Notes: generated by a model not told the origin, from the letters alone. Positions 15,515 through 25,613 are shown, numbered from the stretch's first letter. The stretch: DNA of 36,462 nt from Treponema sp. (GCA_016294035.1 JAEDCT010000025.1:1-36462), one strand, 5' to 3'. Numbers and translations are program-made.

Positions 15515-18229
15515 TTGAGCATAACTTTATTTTCTGATAAACTTTTTTTTATTGTGGGAAGTAGAAAATCAAAAATCATAAGCTCTGTAGTTGTTCTCCT
15601 TGCAATAACAACAGCCACTTTTTTTTCAAAGCCAAAATCCTCTGCCATGACTGAAATTTCCCAGGGTCAAAATGCATATCCTGAAGATTTCATCAGCATC
15701 ATCATGAACATTTCAAGGCTTTCAAAAGACTCAAACCATATTCAGATAATAAATCTTTTTAACGATGATCTTTTCAATTTCCACAGAAACTCTTTTCCCC
15801 AGGACAAAATTTCAGAACTCAGAAAAATTGATTCCCTCATAAACGAAACAAAAACTCATGTAGCCAGATACAGAAGGCTTCAAAATGAAATAAACTCACA
15901 GAAAGTAAAATTCGATTCCTGCACTCAACCCCAGGACATTGAAAAATTCATAAATGATTTTGCATCCTTGAGAAATACAATCCGGTCAACAGGGCTCGAC
16001 CTGAAAAATGCTTCAAGCTCGCAATATGCAGACTTCCTTGCCGGATTCATTCTTGGAATCGACAGCATACCAGATTCAGGTCTTGTGGGATCCATGGACC
16101 AGAACTACAACAGTCTCATAAACCGATCCCGCGACTCAATCATGAAAATCTGTGCAAATGAATGCAAGATAATTGAGGAAGCATTCAAAAAAGAAAATAT
16201 TTTTTCAAACACACAAATGACAAGCCGGGCAGAAAATTCAATTGCAGTCATAAGGGACAAAGTTTCAGACCTGCAGACAATGAATAACTATTTTTCCAAG
16301 CTTAAATTTGACACAAAGAAAAACAAATACATCAAAAGCGAATCATCAGTTTCACTTTCATCAGTCTACGTTCTGTGCACAGAAAGCAAAAACCTTTTCA
16401 GGGCAATTAGAGGCGTGCAGGCTGAAATCAACAGAAAGATTGCAGATGGTGAAAAAACTGCAGAGGGAATCAGGGCAAATAAGGAAAACTACTCTGCTCC
16501 ACTCCTGGCTTCTGCAAGAAACTATTCAACATACGAAAAAATCGCGGACCAGGCAAAAAAGTCTGATTCAATATACACACTGCGAAGTTTTCCCACTGAT
16601 CAGCTTTCATGGTCCATGCTGAGAATTCCATACATAAATGCCTGCGATCTTATTCGCGACCATGCAAGCACAAGTTCAACGGGAATCTGGGTTTCACTTG
16701 CAGCTTACTATGCAACAGCGGCACAGACTCTCTACGAAGATGACTTTCAGGCAAATGAAAGCCTCAAGAAATATCTGGCAGGAGAAGACGGCAATTACTA
16801 TCCATCAAAATGCATGAAGGAAACAGAAATCCTCCGTGCAAACATCAATAAGGACAAAAGCATTCTTGCAGAAGCATCAGCCGTTCTTAACGAGGGATAC
16901 ATTTACAAGGCAAAATTCCTTAACCAGCAGAAGCAGATTAATGAATGCTCAGTAAAAATCTCAGAACTGGAAAAGAACTTCATTGAGTTTGCAAAACAGG
17001 CCCGCGAGCAGATGATGGAATCCCAGGTTGCAGAAAATGAAATCAATGTTTTCTACAACAGATCAAGATCGTACTATTCACGCGGAGACTATTCTTCCGC
17101 ATACGAAAACTGGCAGAGAGCAAATGACACATACACAAATGTTCTGGAAAAACTAAAGAAAGATGCAGACATTCAGTCACAGGTTTTTGAAAAACTGCAG
17201 AAACTCAGACATGACATTATTGAAGGACAAAAACCGCTTTTCGTAAATGAAACCCGCGGAATGAAAAACAATGCGCGTAACGAATATTATGCAGGAAACT
17301 TTACTAAGGCCACATCAATTCTTGCACGCATCGACAAAAAAAGAGATGACTGGGCAAAACTCATGGATATTACCCTTGAACCTGATGCCGAACTTGAACG
17401 ACTCAAGGATTATGTAAACACTGCAATTGCAATTCGCGAAGGCCGAGAAATTTCTGCCTACGATTCAAAGGCTCCGGAAATGAGACAAAATCTTTCCATT
17501 GCAAAAAAATATTATCAGGAAGGCGAAAAGCTTTCTTCAAAGGGAAAGAAAAAGGAATCAGAAAAACTTCTCAACGAAGCAAAGCTCAAAATTAATCAGG
17601 TTAAAATCTATTATCCGCGCAACAAAGATGCCAGCTCACTTGGACTTAGAATTGACAAGCTTCTTGATCCAAAGACATTCAGTGCCGCATTTGATTCAAA
17701 ATTCTCACAGCTTAAGCAGGTCAATTATTCATCAAGATCTGCAATGGCACAGGAATCATACAGCACACTGCTTGACCTGTATGAAATGAATCCGTCCTAT
17801 CCTGGATTGAAAAATCTTCTGGCATCAGCTGAAATTGATCTTGGGCTAAAACCAAAACCAATGACAAAAGTATCAACAGCCGGAGCAGCAAAACTCGCAA
17901 ACGAAGCACAGCAAATTCTTAACTCTGCAGGACGTGACACAATTCTTTTGCAGCAGGCCAAGAACAAGGCAAACCAGGCTCTTGAAATAAACCCTAACAA
18001 TGAAAAAGCCATCATGGTTCTTGATGAGATTGCACTCCGAACAGGACAGCAGTCTGCTGTTACCCTTTCTGCAAAAGATGAACAGCTGTACCACAGCGCA
18101 CTTGCAGACCTGCAGAACAACAACATCATCGAGGCAAACGCAAAGCTCACCAGGCTTCTTGCAAATTCGGCAAATACTCGTTCCGCTAAAATCCTGAAAC
18201 TAAAAAAGAGAATTGAGGCTCAGTTGTAA
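15515..18229 (+). CDS. Membrane-anchored coiled-coil / TPR-like protein
   Basis: Family not recognised. It is 904 residues. One membrane helix at about 18-38 (IISSVVVLLAITTATFF) after a basic N-terminus suggests an N-in anchor with the rest in the periplasm. What follows is almost entirely helical, rich in Lys, Glu, Asn and Ser, with several YYxxGDY-like and ALEINPNNEKA-like stretches typical of TPR repeats near residues 515, 590, 670 and 820. TTG start with AAGGG 6 nt upstream; no better start exists before the membrane helix. The stop overlaps the next ATG (TAATG), so it is translationally coupled to the sensor phosphatase. The pairing suggests the two form one envelope sensing complex (inference). 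Confidence 0.7.
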   Translation: MSITLFSDKLFFIVGSRKSKIISSVVVLLAITTATFFSKPKSSAMTEISQGQNAYPEDFISIIMNISRLSKDSNHIQIINLFNDDLFNFHRNSFPQDKISELRKIDSLINETKTHVARYRRLQNEINSQKVKFDSCTQPQDIEKFINDFASLRNTIRSTGLDLKNASSSQYADFLAGFILGIDSIPDSGLVGSMDQNYNSLINRSRDSIMKICANECKIIEEAFKKENIFSNTQMTSRAENSIAVIRDKVSDLQTMNNYFSKLKFDTKKNKYIKSESSVSLSSVYVLCTESKNLFRAIRGVQAEINRKIADGEKTAEGIRANKENYSAPLLASARNYSTYEKIADQAKKSDSIYTLRSFPTDQLSWSMLRIPYINACDLIRDHASTSSTGIWVSLAAYYATAAQTLYEDDFQANESLKKYLAGEDGNYYPSKCMKETEILRANINKDKSILAEASAVLNEGYIYKAKFLNQQKQINECSVKISELEKNFIEFAKQAREQMMESQVAENEINVFYNRSRSYYSRGDYSSAYENWQRANDTYTNVLEKLKKDADIQSQVFEKLQKLRHDIIEGQKPLFVNETRGMKNNARNEYYAGNFTKATSILARIDKKRDDWAKLMDITLEPDAELERLKDYVNTAIAIREGREISAYDSKAPEMRQNLSIAKKYYQEGEKLSSKGKKKESEKLLNEAKLKINQVKIYYPRNKDASSLGLRIDKLLDPKTFSAAFDSKFSQLKQVNYSSRSAMAQESYSTLLDLYEMNPSYPGLKNLLASAEIDLGLKPKPMTKVSTAGAAKLANEAQQILNSAGRDTILLQQAKNKANQALEINPNNEKAIMVLDEIALRTGQQSAVTLSAKDEQLYHSALADLQNNNIIEANAKLTRLLANSANTRSAKILKLKKRIEAQL

Positions 18230-21200
18230 TGAAAAAAATAATTTCCATAATTGCATCATTTCTGGCATTCTCTATTTCAACTGCTGCTCAAAACTATTAC
18301 TTTGAAAAAAGCTACATAGCAACAGATTCTCAGGCAAACTGCTGCTATCCGCAGGGAATTTCGGCATCACTTCCGGGACAAAAGGCAGTCATTTTCTGGC
18401 AGGACATAGACGAGTCAAACAGACACATATACCTGAGCGCAAAATCAAGTCTCAACGGATATTACTGGGAAACCACACCGCGGTTTGCCGGTCCCATTGA
18501 GTACATGGGAGACGTTCCTAATGTATTTTCTGCAGCATCAAATTCAAAGTCTATTGTTGTTGCAGCAATGACATCAAGCACGCAGATAACAGTCTTCACT
18601 TCAAATGACTATTTCAAGACTTTTTCATCCGCAGTTCTTGATACTAACGGCCACAACTTTATTGCTCCACGCGTATTCAGAAATTCAAAAAACGAATTCA
18701 CAATGCTTGCTTCACTTCCGGAAAACGAATCATTTTCCATCTTTTCTTCTACATCAAGAGACGGAACAACATGGAGTGAATTTTCCAGAATTACTGCAAC
18801 AAGCCAGATTGAAAATTCATACAATCCAATCGCACCATACCTTGCCCCGGTACAGGGAGGTGACCTGCTTGTTTACCAGGCACAACACACACAGTCAAAC
18901 CTGATTTCAGTTCAGCTGTACACGGCAATTTCCAGAGATGGTGGAAAAACATTCTCAAAACCCTCCCTCATTACCGGAGAACAGATTGTTCCAGACGATC
19001 CAAAATTCTATAACTACAACAATCAGTTTCCAACAGTTGCCAAATCATCAACCGGAGAAACTTACATTGCATGGGAACGATCTCCATTCTATTCGACAAA
19101 TGCTGATATATACGTTGCAAAGCTCAATCCCAACGGAACAATCAAGGGTGAAGCTGAAAGAATTTCCACAACAGGATATGCCGCAAAACCGGAGCTTTTT
19201 GAATTCAACGGAACAATGAATCTTCTCTGGTTTACGACAGTTTCCGGAAGCAGGCAAGTTTACCTTACCACAAAAAAAGGGGCCTGGTGGGAAGACTCAA
19301 AGATTATTTCCGGCAAAAACTCATCCATGGCACTTCCACTTATTGCAAACGCAGGTAAGGATCTGTCCTTTGTGTGGGAAGAATTCAATTCATCAAAAAA
19401 GAAAACTGGACTTGCAATCCTGAACACAGACAGAAGCGTATCAAAGCCGAAAATTTCAGCAGTCAACTTCAAGCAGAACCAGAAGTCAAATTCAAAGGAA
19501 GTAACAGCAAGGGTCACGACTACAGAAGACTCGTCCGGAATCCGCGGATTCTCATGGATCTGGACAAAAGACATTTCCCAGGAACCACCGAAAGAAGTAA
19601 TGAATTCACCATCCGACAATATTCTAAAGCAAATTGCAACGGAAGAAGGAAAATGGTACTTCAAGACAAGACAGTCTGACTTTGCAGGAAACTGGTCAGA
19701 AAGCGTTATCCTTTCATATGAACTTGACACAACGCCTCCGGGAAAAGTCAATCTTGATCAACTGTCATACGACTCACTTGGTTTTATATCATCAAACACA
19801 TTTACCCTGAACTGGAATCCAAGCACAATGGATTCTGATATTGCAGGCTACACTTACACTCTCAAGTATATTGACTCAGTTCCTGCTGAACTCCAGACAA
19901 ACTCAAGACACCCAATCAAGCTGAGCCAGGAAAATGCAGAAAGCCTTGCAAAAAAAATATTCAAGGCAAATGAAATTGAATCAAAGAACATTCCTCACCT
20001 TCCGGAATACATTGTTTCAAAAAGCAGGAAAGTTAATTACAAAAACATAAAGAACGGGCTCTACCTTTTCTGCATCGCGGCAATTGATGAAGTAGGAAAT
20101 ATTGGCGAAGTCGAATCCCTGTTCATTCCGGTAAACAAATATGCTCCGTCAACCTATGTTACATCAGTTCAGTCAAAGACAAATGATTTCGGTGATTCAG
20201 AAATTTCAATAATCGGTGGTGGCTTTACATACGATGGAAGCATCACTGCAATCTACATTGACAAGGATGGGCTTGCACCTTACGACTACACGGTTCATCT
20301 TTCAAGCGGTGAATACAAAATCAATTCCGACAACAGAATCTCCCAGATAAAGCTAAAAAATGTTTTGTCCGGTGACTACAGAATCGGAATGATGCACTCT
20401 GATCGCGGACTGTACTTTTCTCCAAAGCAAATGCTGAAGATAGAAGAACATGGAACAACTAAAATTAAGAGTGACTATAATTTCTTACCTGACTGGAAAT
20501 TCATTCAGAAAAACTACAAAAAGCACCTGAACGTAACCCTGCCTGTTCTGATTCTCTTGCTGCTCATTGCCGGAATCGGAATCACAGTTTCAGTACGTTC
20601 ACTTGCTGACACAGTAAAGGAAACATTCGCAGTAAACGCAGAAGTCAAGGCACTTCTGGAAGGAGACATTATGCCACAGGAGAAAAAACGAAAGGCAACT
20701 GTTTACAAGCAGAAGGGATTCAGTCTGAAATCAAAGCTTGTTCTTCATTCATCAATTCTGATTGCTTTTATGGATATGCTTATCTTCCTTGGATTCGGTT
20801 ATTACATGATCAGCGTTCAGAAACGAACACTTGCAACAAGCCTTTACGACCGCATATCCGTAATGATGAATTCAATTTCCAGCGGTGCAAAAATCTACCT
20901 TCCGCAGACAACAACAACAGACAATCTTTCCCTTACTGATATTGCGAACCAGGTTTCGGCACTGAGCGAAAGCCGATTTGCCACAATCACAGGATATTCA
21001 GCAGAGCACAACAGAACAGGACTTGATTCTGTATGGGCAACAACAGATGAAGACATTATTTCCAAGACTGACTCAGACACATTCATTCCGGGTGTTTCAC
21101 GACTCAATGTTGAGGAATGGAATGACATTCTCAAGAAATGCGAGGAACTGAACACAAAGGCTGCAGAAGAAGCCGGAGATATTTCCCTCAACATAACGGA

Positions 21201-22881
21201 ACTCACATCTGAAGGTATTGCTCTTGCCAGCCGCACAGACACAAAGAGCGTTGAAAGACGATCAGAAATCCAGACAATCCGAAACCAGCTTTCTTCAAAA
21301 CTTGATTCAATTCTCAACACAATCTCAACACAGGCAGAAGGAAGCTTCCCTCAGTTTGATCCGGCAAACATTGACACAGAAAACACTGATTACATTTTCT
21401 TCAAGCCGATTCTCTACAGACAAGGAAACGACTCAAACTATGTACACGGTGTAATTCTCGTTAAGATCAGCACGGAATCTCTCATCCAGCAGATTGAACA
21501 TGAAAAGGATATTATCATCAAGACATGTATTGTTGTTCTTGTGCTTGCACTTCTTCTTGCAATATTCAGTACATACATCATGGCCTCGCTGATTGTAAGA
21601 CCTATAAAAAAACTCGTTGCCCATGTTGCAATGATTCGCGACACTGACGACAAAGAAAAACTTGACGGCAAGAACATTGTCATTGAGTCAAAAGATGAAA
21701 TCGGTATGCTGGGTGATACTGTCAACGAAATGACAAAGGGTCTTGTAGAGGCTGCGGTACAGGCAAAGAACCTGACCATGGGTAAAGACATTCAGACACG
21801 ATTCATTCCTCTTGAAATCAAGGACGGCATTACACTCACAACCGGTAAGCTCCAGGCAAAAGGTGCTGACTTTTTCAGTTACTACGCTGGTGCCGATGAT
21901 CTTTCAGGAGACTATTTCGACTACCTGCAGATTGACGAAACTCATTACGCCATTATCAAGTGTGACGTTTCAGGACACGGAGTTCCAGCTGCCCTCATCA
22001 TGGTTGAAGTTGCAACTCTCTTCCTTAACTATTTCAAGAACTGGAACATGAAGAATCCACGCCAGGGACTCAACATTTCTCCAATCGTTGGCCAGATAAA
22101 CGATCTTATTGAAGCCCGCGGTTTCAAGGGAAGATTTGCTGCATTCACATTGTGCATCATGGATACTGCAAATGGTGACTGCTGGTTCTGCAATGCCGGA
22201 GACAACATCGTTCACGTATACGATTCAGAACTTGCATCAACTAAAATAATTACACTCCAGGAAACACCTGCTGCAGGAATGTTCAGCACTGACCTGGTTG
22301 AAATGAAAGGCGGATACAAGGTTTCAAAATTCAAGCTCAAGCACAATGATGTACTTCTGCTCTACACTGACGGTATCGAAGAAGCAAAACACAACTTCCG
22401 TGATGACAACGAAAACATCATAAAGTGCATGGAAAGTGGACTGGCAGAAGGTGAAATTCACGAAAGTCATACAGTCGGCGATGATAACGAAGAAATGGGT
22501 CCTGACCGTGTAACTCAAATTATTGAAAGTGTTTATGCTAAACGCAAATTCAAGCTTCACAAGTTCCATGCATGGGCTGATCAGGAAGATTTTGATTTTG
22601 ACTTCACAACATGCGAAGGATCAGCAGAAGATGCAATCATGGCACTCGTTTCCGTTGAAAAAGTATTCCGCCTTTACAGGCCTAAGGAACCAAAACCAAC
22701 AGACCGCGTAAAGGTAGACAAAAACATTGATGAATTCCTTCACCAGCATTTTAATCAGTATTCAGAATACTGTTCAGACAGGCAGGAAATTCAGGATGAT
22801 CCGACACACATTTACTACTGTGGAGTAAAGGAAGATCCTCAGTACGATGACCTTACCCTCATTGCCATAAAGAAATCATGA
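18229..22881 (+). CDS. Sensor phosphatase: BNR-repeat ectodomain, HAMP, SpoIIE
   Basis: The protein is 1550 residues. It has a signal peptide at 1-21, then a large extracytoplasmic part with BNR/sialidase-type Asp-box patterns (SRDGTTW near 177, SRDGGKTF at 235) and Ig-like strands around 480-620. Membrane helices lie near 768-790, 836-862 and 1094-1123. A second extracytoplasmic sensor segment is at about 863-1093, HAMP at about 1117-1175, and a PP2C-type SpoIIE/RsbU phosphatase at about 1183-1430. Phosphatase metal motifs are intact: DDLSGDYFD (1223-1231), DVSGHG (from 1246), NAGDN (1322-1326), YTDGIEEA (from 1379). A C-terminal extension of about 120 residues carries the last strand, DPQYDDLTLIAI. 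It should dephosphorylate an anti-sigma-factor antagonist (STAS protein). No STAS or RsbW-type kinase gene lies in the window. Confidence 0.9.
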   Translation: MKKIISIIASFLAFSISTAAQNYYFEKSYIATDSQANCCYPQGISASLPGQKAVIFWQDIDESNRHIYLSAKSSLNGYYWETTPRFAGPIEYMGDVPNVFSAASNSKSIVVAAMTSSTQITVFTSNDYFKTFSSAVLDTNGHNFIAPRVFRNSKNEFTMLASLPENESFSIFSSTSRDGTTWSEFSRITATSQIENSYNPIAPYLAPVQGGDLLVYQAQHTQSNLISVQLYTAISRDGGKTFSKPSLITGEQIVPDDPKFYNYNNQFPTVAKSSTGETYIAWERSPFYSTNADIYVAKLNPNGTIKGEAERISTTGYAAKPELFEFNGTMNLLWFTTVSGSRQVYLTTKKGAWWEDSKIISGKNSSMALPLIANAGKDLSFVWEEFNSSKKKTGLAILNTDRSVSKPKISAVNFKQNQKSNSKEVTARVTTTEDSSGIRGFSWIWTKDISQEPPKEVMNSPSDNILKQIATEEGKWYFKTRQSDFAGNWSESVILSYELDTTPPGKVNLDQLSYDSLGFISSNTFTLNWNPSTMDSDIAGYTYTLKYIDSVPAELQTNSRHPIKLSQENAESLAKKIFKANEIESKNIPHLPEYIVSKSRKVNYKNIKNGLYLFCIAAIDEVGNIGEVESLFIPVNKYAPSTYVTSVQSKTNDFGDSEISIIGGGFTYDGSITAIYIDKDGLAPYDYTVHLSSGEYKINSDNRISQIKLKNVLSGDYRIGMMHSDRGLYFSPKQMLKIEEHGTTKIKSDYNFLPDWKFIQKNYKKHLNVTLPVLILLLLIAGIGITVSVRSLADTVKETFAVNAEVKALLEGDIMPQEKKRKATVYKQKGFSLKSKLVLHSSILIAFMDMLIFLGFGYYMISVQKRTLATSLYDRISVMMNSISSGAKIYLPQTTTTDNLSLTDIANQVSALSESRFATITGYSAEHNRTGLDSVWATTDEDIISKTDSDTFIPGVSRLNVEEWNDILKKCEELNTKAAEEAGDISLNITELTSEGIALASRTDTKSVERRSEIQTIRNQLSSKLDSILNTISTQAEGSFPQFDPANIDTENTDYIFFKPILYRQGNDSNYVHGVILVKISTESLIQQIEHEKDIIIKTCIVVLVLALLLAIFSTYIMASLIVRPIKKLVAHVAMIRDTDDKEKLDGKNIVIESKDEIGMLGDTVNEMTKGLVEAAVQAKNLTMGKDIQTRFIPLEIKDGITLTTGKLQAKGADFFSYYAGADDLSGDYFDYLQIDETHYAIIKCDVSGHGVPAALIMVEVATLFLNYFKNWNMKNPRQGLNISPIVGQINDLIEARGFKGRFAAFTLCIMDTANGDCWFCNAGDNIVHVYDSELASTKIITLQETPAAGMFSTDLVEMKGGYKVSKFKLKHNDVLLLYTDGIEEAKHNFRDDNENIIKCMESGLAEGEIHESHTVGDDNEEMGPDRVTQIIESVYAKRKFKLHKFHAWADQEDFDFDFTTCEGSAEDAIMALVSVEKVFRLYRPKEPKPTDRVKVDKNIDEFLHQHFNQYSEYCSDRQEIQDDPTHIYYCGVKEDPQYDDLTLIAIKKS

Positions 22882-22887
22882 TGATTG

Positions 22888-22915
22888 TTGATATTGTTGG
22901 ATTATTTGTGATAAA
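22888..22915 (+). promoter_or_regulatory. Candidate rpsD promoter
   Basis: TTGATA (22888-22893), 16-nt spacer, GATAAA (22910-22915), each 4 of 6. It is just after the phosphatase stop and would give a leader of about 65 nt before rpsD. Weak on its own. Confidence 0.35.
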
Positions 22916-22989
22916 CTGTTGGATAAGGTTAATAATCCCTCACCGCGGCAAACAAATGAAAATATCATTTAGGTGAAAAGGAGCTAACT

Positions 22990-23583
22990 ATGGCAACAAG
23001 AAGAAACCCTCGTTTTAAGGAATGTAGAAGATTGGGTGTAAACGTATGTGGTCACCCAAAGGCAATGAACAGAGCTAACGATCCAGCTTTCAAGAAGACA
23101 AAGAAAACTTCTGAATACGGAAAGCAGCTTTGTGAAAAGCAGAAGGTTAAGGCATACTATGGTATCCTCGAACGTCAGCTTCGCCGCTACTACGACATTG
23201 CTTCAAGAAAGGAAGGAAAGACTGGTGAAAACCTTATCGTTGAGCTGGAAACACGTCTCGACAATATGGTATACCGCATCGGATTTGCTAACTCAACCCG
23301 CATGGCACGCCAGCTTGTTTCTCATGGACACATTCGTGTTGATGGAAAGAAAGTAAACATTCCTTCATTCCAGCTGAAGGTTGGTCAGGTTGTTTCTCTC
23401 CGTGAAAAATCACAGAAGAACGAACAGATCAAGGCCAGCTTCCTTAACGGAAACCGTCGTCCACTTGACTACATTGAAGTTACCGAAGACAACTTCTCTG
23501 GAAAGCTTGTAATGATTCCTAAGCGTGAAGAAATTCCTGTAGAAATCAACGAACAGCTCGTTGTTGAATTCTACTCAAAGTAA
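22990..23583 (+). CDS. rpsD: 30S ribosomal protein S4
   Basis: 16S rRNA-binding assembly protein of the small subunit. The 197 residues are typical. The N-terminal part has KECRRLGVNVCGHP, and the C-terminal RNA-binding S4 domain reads ETRLDNMVYRIGFANSTRMA, RQLVSHGHIRVDGKKVN and the conserved end RPLDYIEV. AGGAG lies 7 nt before the ATG. It stands alone between its own possible promoter and a strong terminator, outside the usual alpha operon. Single-copy rpsD away from rpsK-rpoA is known in several bacteria. Confidence 0.98.
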   Translation: MATRRNPRFKECRRLGVNVCGHPKAMNRANDPAFKKTKKTSEYGKQLCEKQKVKAYYGILERQLRRYYDIASRKEGKTGENLIVELETRLDNMVYRIGFANSTRMARQLVSHGHIRVDGKKVNIPSFQLKVGQVVSLREKSQKNEQIKASFLNGNRRPLDYIEVTEDNFSGKLVMIPKREEIPVEINEQLVVEFYSK

Positions 23584-23604
23584 TTCGTGGGAATTATTTG
23601 CCAT

Positions 23605-23637
23605 ATCCCGTTCTTGTTTCAAGAACGGGATTTTTTT
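23605..23637 (+). terminator. rpsD intrinsic terminator
   Basis: A perfect 11-bp stem, TCCCGTTCTTG (23606-23616) with CAAGAACGGGA (23620-23630), a TTT loop and seven T (23631-23637). Confidence 0.93.
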
Positions 23638-23664
23638 GTCCCCGAAAAAAACAAATAGTTGTGG

Positions 23665-24684
23665 TTAGTTATAAGTCTGTGGAAAAATTCCATTCTTTAT
23701 TGCAATGGAATAAATCATGAGTGTTATGGCTGTCATGCCGGGTAAATCCCCGTTACGGCAACTTACATCAGTATTGGCAAGCAAAGCAAGAATCGAAGCT
23801 GTACTGCCCTGAGACCAGACTCTTGCAGCACTCTCATATCGTTCCCTGTTTTTCTTTCCATTGAATCCGGATGTTTTAAGCTGAGTTTCTGTTGGAATCT
23901 TTCTGTCAGAATGCAAGGCATGCCAAACCCTTAACTGCCTGAAGCAATATGCAAGACCGGCAATAAGAGGAATTTCATAGCGTTCCGAAGACTTTGCAGA
24001 ATCCTTGATTTTCTGAAGAATTTCCAGAGCCGTCTCAAAGCGCTGCTGGGGAGACTTTGAAGAATCAGCAAGTGCCTCAAAAAGTGTAAAGGCGTTTTCT
24101 TCCCTGCTGTGTGAAAGAAGCTTGTCTACATCATCAACATTTATTTCATGATCCTTTTCAAAACAATAGAAAAACCTGGAGCATTCAGTCTTTAGTGACT
24201 CCGTATTATTTTCAACCATATCAAGAATTTCTGTAACAGCATCCGTAGAAATTCTAAATCCATTTTTCCTGAAAAATTTCTCAACCCACTGTGGTTTCTG
24301 GTTTTCAAACATTTCCCAGAAAACATGCTGATGGTCTTTTGGAACAGCATCTGAAATTTTTTTATTGATTGAATTTTCTTCAGAAACAAGAATCAATGTG
24401 TTGGGACTGTCAGAGGAAGACTTGATCCAGGAAACTATATTCTCTATGTCAGACTTGTCCTTAACAACCTCTGCATTTCGCAGGGTAACAAATAAAGCAG
24501 GAGTAAACAAACTGGCATTCTGAAGCTGGGCAATAATCTCTGCCACGCGAGTCTCACCAGCATAGTATTTGTAGGTTTCAACCTCACCATACTTTTTTCG
24601 GGCGGACTCCAGACGAGTCTGAATTGCCTCATTTTTTTCACCAATCTCTGGACCGGTAAACAGATATGTTTCAGAAACTGCCAT
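23665..24684 (-). CDS. holA: DNA polymerase III delta subunit
   Basis: Clamp-loader subunit that opens the beta sliding clamp. The 339 residues match HolA. The N-terminal domain starts with YLFTGPEIGEKNEAIQTRL, has LQNASLFTPALFVTLRNAEVVK (the conserved beta-interacting strand region) near residues 54-75, and the AAA-like fold lacks a Walker A, as expected for delta. The C-terminal collar domain is helical, with IAGLAYCFRQLRVWHAL. The ATG follows the lexA stop by 3 nt; AGGA lies inside the lexA end, so translation is probably coupled. Sequence identity in this family is low, so the call rests on layout and a few motifs. Confidence 0.85.
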   Translation of the reverse strand: MAVSETYLFTGPEIGEKNEAIQTRLESARKKYGEVETYKYYAGETRVAEIIAQLQNASLFTPALFVTLRNAEVVKDKSDIENIVSWIKSSSDSPNTLILVSEENSINKKISDAVPKDHQHVFWEMFENQKPQWVEKFFRKNGFRISTDAVTEILDMVENNTESLKTECSRFFYCFEKDHEINVDDVDKLLSHSREENAFTLFEALADSSKSPQQRFETALEILQKIKDSAKSSERYEIPLIAGLAYCFRQLRVWHALHSDRKIPTETQLKTSGFNGKKNRERYESAARVWSQGSTASILALLANTDVSCRNGDLPGMTAITLMIYSIAIKNGIFPQTYN

Positions 24685-24687
24685 AAT

Positions 24688-25302
24688 CTAGTATGTCCTG
24701 ACAAGTCCAACCATAATGCCGGCAAGATGGGCATCATTGGTATAGATCGGCTGGAAATCCGGGTTTTCCGGCTGCAGCCTGATTCTGTTTTCTTCGCGGT
24801 AAAACCTCTTGAGAGTAATTGCATTGTCAACAACGGCAACTACAATCTGTCCTTCAGAAGCAACATCAGCCTTTTCAATAATTGCAAGATCACCCTCGAG
24901 AATACCAGCATTAATCATGCTTGATCCACGAACGCGAAGTGCAAAATATGTTTTTCCAGGTCTGACGAAGGGCTCAGCAATTGTAACATAGCCGTCAACA
25001 TTTTCTTCGCTAAGCAAAGGCTTTCCGGCAGCCACAGTTCCAAGAAGAGGAATCCTTGAAGTAAATGCCTTGGTCTCAGAAACACCTTCCTCATTCTTCA
25101 AGACTCTTATTGACCTTGAGCGTTTCTGGCACTGAGAAAGATACCCTTTTTTCTGGCAGGCAGCAATGTGATCCTGAACAGCACGAAGAGAAATATCAAA
25201 ATGATCTCCAATCTCACGAACTGTTGGAGGATACCCGTTTTCATCTGTAAAACGGGCAATGAATTCAAGAACTTCCTTCTGCCTGTTTGTAAGATTCTTC
25301 AT
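24688..25302 (-). CDS. lexA: SOS repressor LexA
   Basis: Dimeric repressor of DNA-damage genes that cleaves itself when bound to RecA filaments. The 204 residues are normal. A winged HTH lies at the N-terminus (TVREIGDHFDISLRAVQDHI at about 27-46). The cleavage site is A92-G93 in VAAG. Catalytic S128 (GSSM) and K165 (ITLKRF) are 37 residues apart, the same spacing as in E. coli. The ATG directly follows the ptsH stop (TAAATG), and its ribosome-binding site GAGGAGGAG overlaps the last Glu codons of HPr. No separate promoter or LexA-type operator is visible right upstream, so autoregulation would have to act at the ptsH promoter. Confidence 0.96.
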   Translation of the reverse strand: MKNLTNRQKEVLEFIARFTDENGYPPTVREIGDHFDISLRAVQDHIAACQKKGYLSQCQKRSRSIRVLKNEEGVSETKAFTSRIPLLGTVAAGKPLLSEENVDGYVTIAEPFVRPGKTYFALRVRGSSMINAGILEGDLAIIEKADVASEGQIVVAVVDNAITLKRFYREENRIRLQPENPDFQPIYTNDAHLAGIMVGLVRTY

Positions 25303-25572
25303 TTACTCCTCCTCGAATTTTGACTCAAACAAATTAAAGATAGCTTCTGCAGCTTCCTTTTCGTCTGCCCCCTCGGCTTTTAATGTAAGAGTAGTGTTGT
25401 AAATTGCAGCCATTGTGATTACACCCATAATTGACTTGGCATTTACAGAAGTTGATGAGTCCTTTTCAATGATAATTTCACTGGAAAACTTATTTGCAGT
25501 CTGAGCAATAAGGGCTGCTGGCCTGGCATGAATTCCAGCACGATTTCTTACAGTCAAAAGTTTTTCTACCAC
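25303..25572 (-). CDS. ptsH: Phosphocarrier protein HPr
   Basis: Small cytoplasmic phosphocarrier of 89 residues. H15 in GIHARPA is the PEP-dependent phosphorylation site, and S47 in NAKSIMGV is the regulatory site used by HPr kinase, whose gene lies 81 nt upstream. No enzyme I or sugar permease is nearby, so a regulatory rather than transport role is possible. GTG start with AAGGAAG upstream. The end of the gene encodes EEE, which carries the lexA ribosome-binding site. Confidence 0.96.
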   Translation of the reverse strand: MVEKLLTVRNRAGIHARPAALIAQTANKFSSEIIIEKDSSTSVNAKSIMGVITMAAIYNTTLTLKAEGADEKEAAEAIFNLFESKFEEE

Positions 25573-25607
25573 GGTTCACTTCCTTAAAAATATATATTTT
25601 GGATGAC

Positions 25608-25613
25608 ATTATA
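25608..25613 (-). promoter_or_regulatory. Possible ptsH -10 box
   Basis: A perfect TATAAT on the minus strand, 35 nt before the ptsH GTG, with no good -35 at 16-18 nt. It is flanked by a short inverted repeat, GGATGA/TCATCC. It may be an internal promoter for ptsH-lexA-holA. Confidence 0.3.

Noticed and set aside
15515..18229. SMC- or methyl-accepting-chemotaxis-type protein
   Set aside because: The helical repeats lack ATPase motifs, and there is no HAMP or MCP signalling tip; only one N-terminal membrane helix is present.
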